NCBI GenBank assembly: GCA_030637805.1
Contig: DAOWFV010000082.1
Span: 1-6,110 of the forward strand
DNA: 6,110 nucleotides
DNA from: Acidobacteriota bacterium
GTDB taxonomy: Bacteria; Acidobacteriota; Thermoanaerobaculia; Thermoanaerobaculales; Sulfomarinibacteraceae
Direction of reading: 5' to 3'
The position numbers and the translations under genes were made by a program. Positions 4,227-6,110 of the stretch are shown here, piece after piece; the stretch's first letter is position 1; the number at the start of each line of letters is the position of its first letter. Under the pieces are notes generated by a model, which saw only the letters and a program-made list of their open reading frames with translations, was not told where the DNA came from and searched no databases.

Positions 4227-6110
4227 ATGCGGGCTGAGGACGGTCCAGCCGAGCTGAGGCGGGACGAGACGGTTCGTTTGCTGCTGGTCGAGGACAACGT
4301 CGACGACGCCGAGCTGATCCGCACCAAGCTCGCGAGAGGGCGGCGTCTCCGGGTCGAGGTCACTCACGTCGACCGGTTGGAGAAGGGTCTCGCTCGGCTC
4401 GCGGCCGGCGACCACGACGTGGTTCTGCTGGATTTCTCGCTGCCCGACAGCTTTGGACTCGATACCTTCCGGCGGGCTCACACGGCCGCGCCGAGAGTAC
4501 CGATCATCGTGCTCACCAGCCTCGACGATGACGAGCTCGCGGTTCAGGCCGTGCGCGAGGGCGCTCAGGATTATCTGGTCAAGCGTGAGGCGGATACCCG
4601 TCTGCTCGTGCGCTCCATCCTCTACGCCATGGAGCGCCAGCGTGCCGACGACGCCCTGCGCGACAGCGAGGAGCGGTTTGCCCTGGCGGCGCGCGGCGTC
4701 AACGACGGACTTTGGGATTGGAACCTCGTCAACGACCGCGTCTTTTTCTCACCGCGCTGGAAGTCGATGCTCGGTTTTGCTGAAGCGGAGGTTGGTGACA
4801 GCCCGCGTGAATGGTTGGACCGTATCCATCCCGACGACCGCCCCCCGTTCCGCCGCCATCTCGACGCTCACCTGGCCGGGGACGCCGAGCAGCTCGAGTT
4901 CGAACACCGCATGCGGGATGCGGCGGGCGAGTATATTTGGGTGCTGGCACGGGGAGTTGTGGTGCGGGGCGACGACGGTAAGCCCTACCGGATGGCCGGG
5001 TCGCAGACCGACATCACCGCGCGCAAGAGGGCCGAACAACAGCTCCAGCACGACGCGCTCCACGACGGGCTCACGGGTCTTGCGAACCGGGTCCTGTTCA
5101 TGGACCGGCTGGCCTGTGCGCTGGCCGACCTCCAGCGGCGCGCCACGCCCCACTTCGCGGTCCTTTTCTTTGATCTCGACCGCTTCAAGAACGTTAACGA
5201 CAGCCTCGGCCACACTCTGGGGGACAAGCTCCTGGTGGGCATAGCCCGGCGCCTCGAGCACTTCCTGCGACCCGGGGACACGGTTGCGCGCCTGGGCGGG
5301 GATGAGTTCGCCATTCTCCTCCACAGGGTGGAGACGGCCGGCGGCGCGATCCACGTCGCCGATCGGATCCAGGAAATCCTGAACATGAACTTCTCCATCG
5401 ACGGGCACGAGGTCTTTGTCACCGCCTCCATCGGCATCGCCCACAGCGCCACCGGATACTTGAACCCGGAAGAAATCCTGCGCGATGCCGACATCGCCAT
5501 GTACCGGGCGAAGGCGGGGGGCAAGGCGCGCTACGAGATCTTCGATCGTGACATGCACCAGAGCGCGGTGGCGTTGCTCAAGCTGGAGACCGAGCTGCGG
5601 CAGGGGGTGCAGCGCGAGGACTTCGTCATGCACTACCAGCCCATCGTCTCGCTTGACCACGGGTGCATCGTTGGCTTCGAGGGCCTGGTGCGCTGGCAAC
5701 ACCCCGAGCGGGGGCTGGTGTCACCGACCCAGTTCATCGCGGTTGCCGAGGAAACCGGACTGATCGTGCCGTTGGGGTGGTGGGTGTTGCGCGAGTCCTG
5801 CCAGCAAACGCGCGAGTGGCAGATCCGTTTTCCCGGAGAGCCGCCCCTCTGGATCAGCGTCAACATGTCAGGCAAGCTGTTCATGAAGAAGAAGATGGTC
5901 GACCACCTTATGAGCATCCTCGAGGAGACCAGTCTCGAACCGAGCAACCTGCGCATCGAGGTCACCGAGAACGTGATCATGGACCACGCCGATGTGGCCA
6001 TTCGCAACCTGATGGAGCTCAGGGCGCTGGGTGTACAGCTCAGCATCGACGACTTCGGAACCGGGTACTCTTCGCTCAGCTATCTGCAGCGCTTCCACTA
6101 CGACGAACTC
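4227..6110 (+). CDS. REC-PAS-GGDEF-EAL c-di-GMP signalling protein (C-terminus cut by window edge)
   Basis: The 628 residues visible are in one frame to the window end. The receiver domain (15-135) is complete: E22-D23, phospho-acceptor D69 (VVLLDFSLPDSFGL), T97 and K119. A PAS/PAC domain follows (about 148-272; GLWDWNLVNDRVFFSPRWK, ending TDITARKRAE). The GGDEF domain (about 280-435) has FDLDRFKNVNDSLGH, an intact GGDEF at 357-361 and an inhibitory I-site RPGD (348-351), so it should make c-di-GMP with product feedback. The EAL domain (from about 455) has YQPIV, EGL instead of EAL at 485-487, N546, E578, E581 and DDFGTGYSS (608 onward); Glu485 is kept, so hydrolysis is possible. The late catalytic Lys and Glu lie beyond the window. 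ATG 4227 has GAGGG 4 nt upstream. The gene follows the kinase in the same operon and is its likely phosphate acceptor. Confidence 0.93.
   Translation, partial: MRAEDGPAELRRDETVRLLLVEDNVDDAELIRTKLARGRRLRVEVTHVDRLEKGLARLAAGDHDVVLLDFSLPDSFGLDTFRRAHTAAPRVPIIVLTSLDDDELAVQAVREGAQDYLVKREADTRLLVRSILYAMERQRADDALRDSEERFALAARGVNDGLWDWNLVNDRVFFSPRWKSMLGFAEAEVGDSPREWLDRIHPDDRPPFRRHLDAHLAGDAEQLEFEHRMRDAAGEYIWVLARGVVVRGDDGKPYRMAGSQTDITARKRAEQQLQHDALHDGLTGLANRVLFMDRLACALADLQRRATPHFAVLFFDLDRFKNVNDSLGHTLGDKLLVGIARRLEHFLRPGDTVARLGGDEFAILLHRVETAGGAIHVADRIQEILNMNFSIDGHEVFVTASIGIAHSATGYLNPEEILRDADIAMYRAKAGGKARYEIFDRDMHQSAVALLKLETELRQGVQREDFVMHYQPIVSLDHGCIVGFEGLVRWQHPERGLVSPTQFIAVAEETGLIVPLGWWVLRESCQQTREWQIRFPGEPPLWISVNMSGKLFMKKKMVDHLMSILEETSLEPSNLRIEVTENVIMDHADVAIRNLMELRALGVQLSIDDFGTGYSSLSYLQRFHYDEL

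Noticed and set aside
2955..4481. A 508-codon open frame on the minus strand, opposite the kinase and the inverted repeat
   Set aside because: It is antisense to a kinase with intact motifs in the plus strand. High-GC coding sequence commonly leaves such open antisense frames, and it crosses the inverted repeat. No recognisable domain is seen.
4453..5244. A 263-codon plus-strand frame within the REC-PAS-GGDEF gene
   Set aside because: It is a +1-type shadow rich in Ser/Arg/Thr, overlapping a frame with perfect family motifs.
4749..5702. A 317-codon minus-strand frame opposite the GGDEF-EAL gene
   Set aside because: It is the antisense shadow of a clear PAS-GGDEF-EAL coding sequence and has no domain signature of its own.
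1..6110. CRISPR array, tRNA/rRNA gene, transposase or phage genes
   Set aside because: I looked for regularly spaced direct repeats, cloverleaf-like stems, rRNA signatures and recombinase motifs on both strands and saw none.

Overview
The window is high-GC bacterial DNA that is densely packed with genes. The gene content is a secreted DUF4097-type protein with seven NG motifs, a Rid-family protein, a periplasmic thioredoxin-fold protein and large cytoplasmic two-component/c-di-GMP proteins. This suggests a free-living Gram-negative bacterium, and an Acidobacteriota-like or similar environmental lineage would fit. That placement is inference; no marker gene is present.

Layout. (1) 1-476, minus strand: the 5' part of a membrane-anchored protein of unknown function, running off the left edge. 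(2) 477-591: a divergent intergenic region. (3) 592-1362, plus strand: an exported DUF4097-like beta-repeat protein, followed by a very strong GC hairpin (1371-1402). (4) 1441-2363: a two-gene unit with a Rid/YjgF-family protein, probably translated from a leaderless mRNA, and a small exported YtfJ-like thioredoxin-fold protein without cysteines. (5) 2364-6110: a signalling module driven by an extended -10 promoter. It holds a histidine kinase with an N-terminal pseudo-receiver (REC*-PAS-HisKA-HATPase) and a REC-PAS-GGDEF-EAL protein that runs off the right edge.

The two signalling genes probably work together. The kinase has an intact catalytic core, but its own receiver lacks the phospho-acceptor Asp. 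The downstream protein has an intact receiver (Asp69), so phosphate may pass to it and control c-di-GMP turnover.

The least ordinary object is a ~194-bp near-perfect inverted repeat (4023-4216) wedged between these two genes. It looks like a MITE/REP-type palindromic insertion. As RNA it would fold into one long hairpin whose foot reaches the ribosome binding site of the GGDEF-EAL gene. A candidate 4-bp flanking duplication (GAGG) and the restored operon junction on its removal support recent insertion. The rest is well-formed but familiar; no CRISPR array, tRNA, rRNA or transposase gene was seen.
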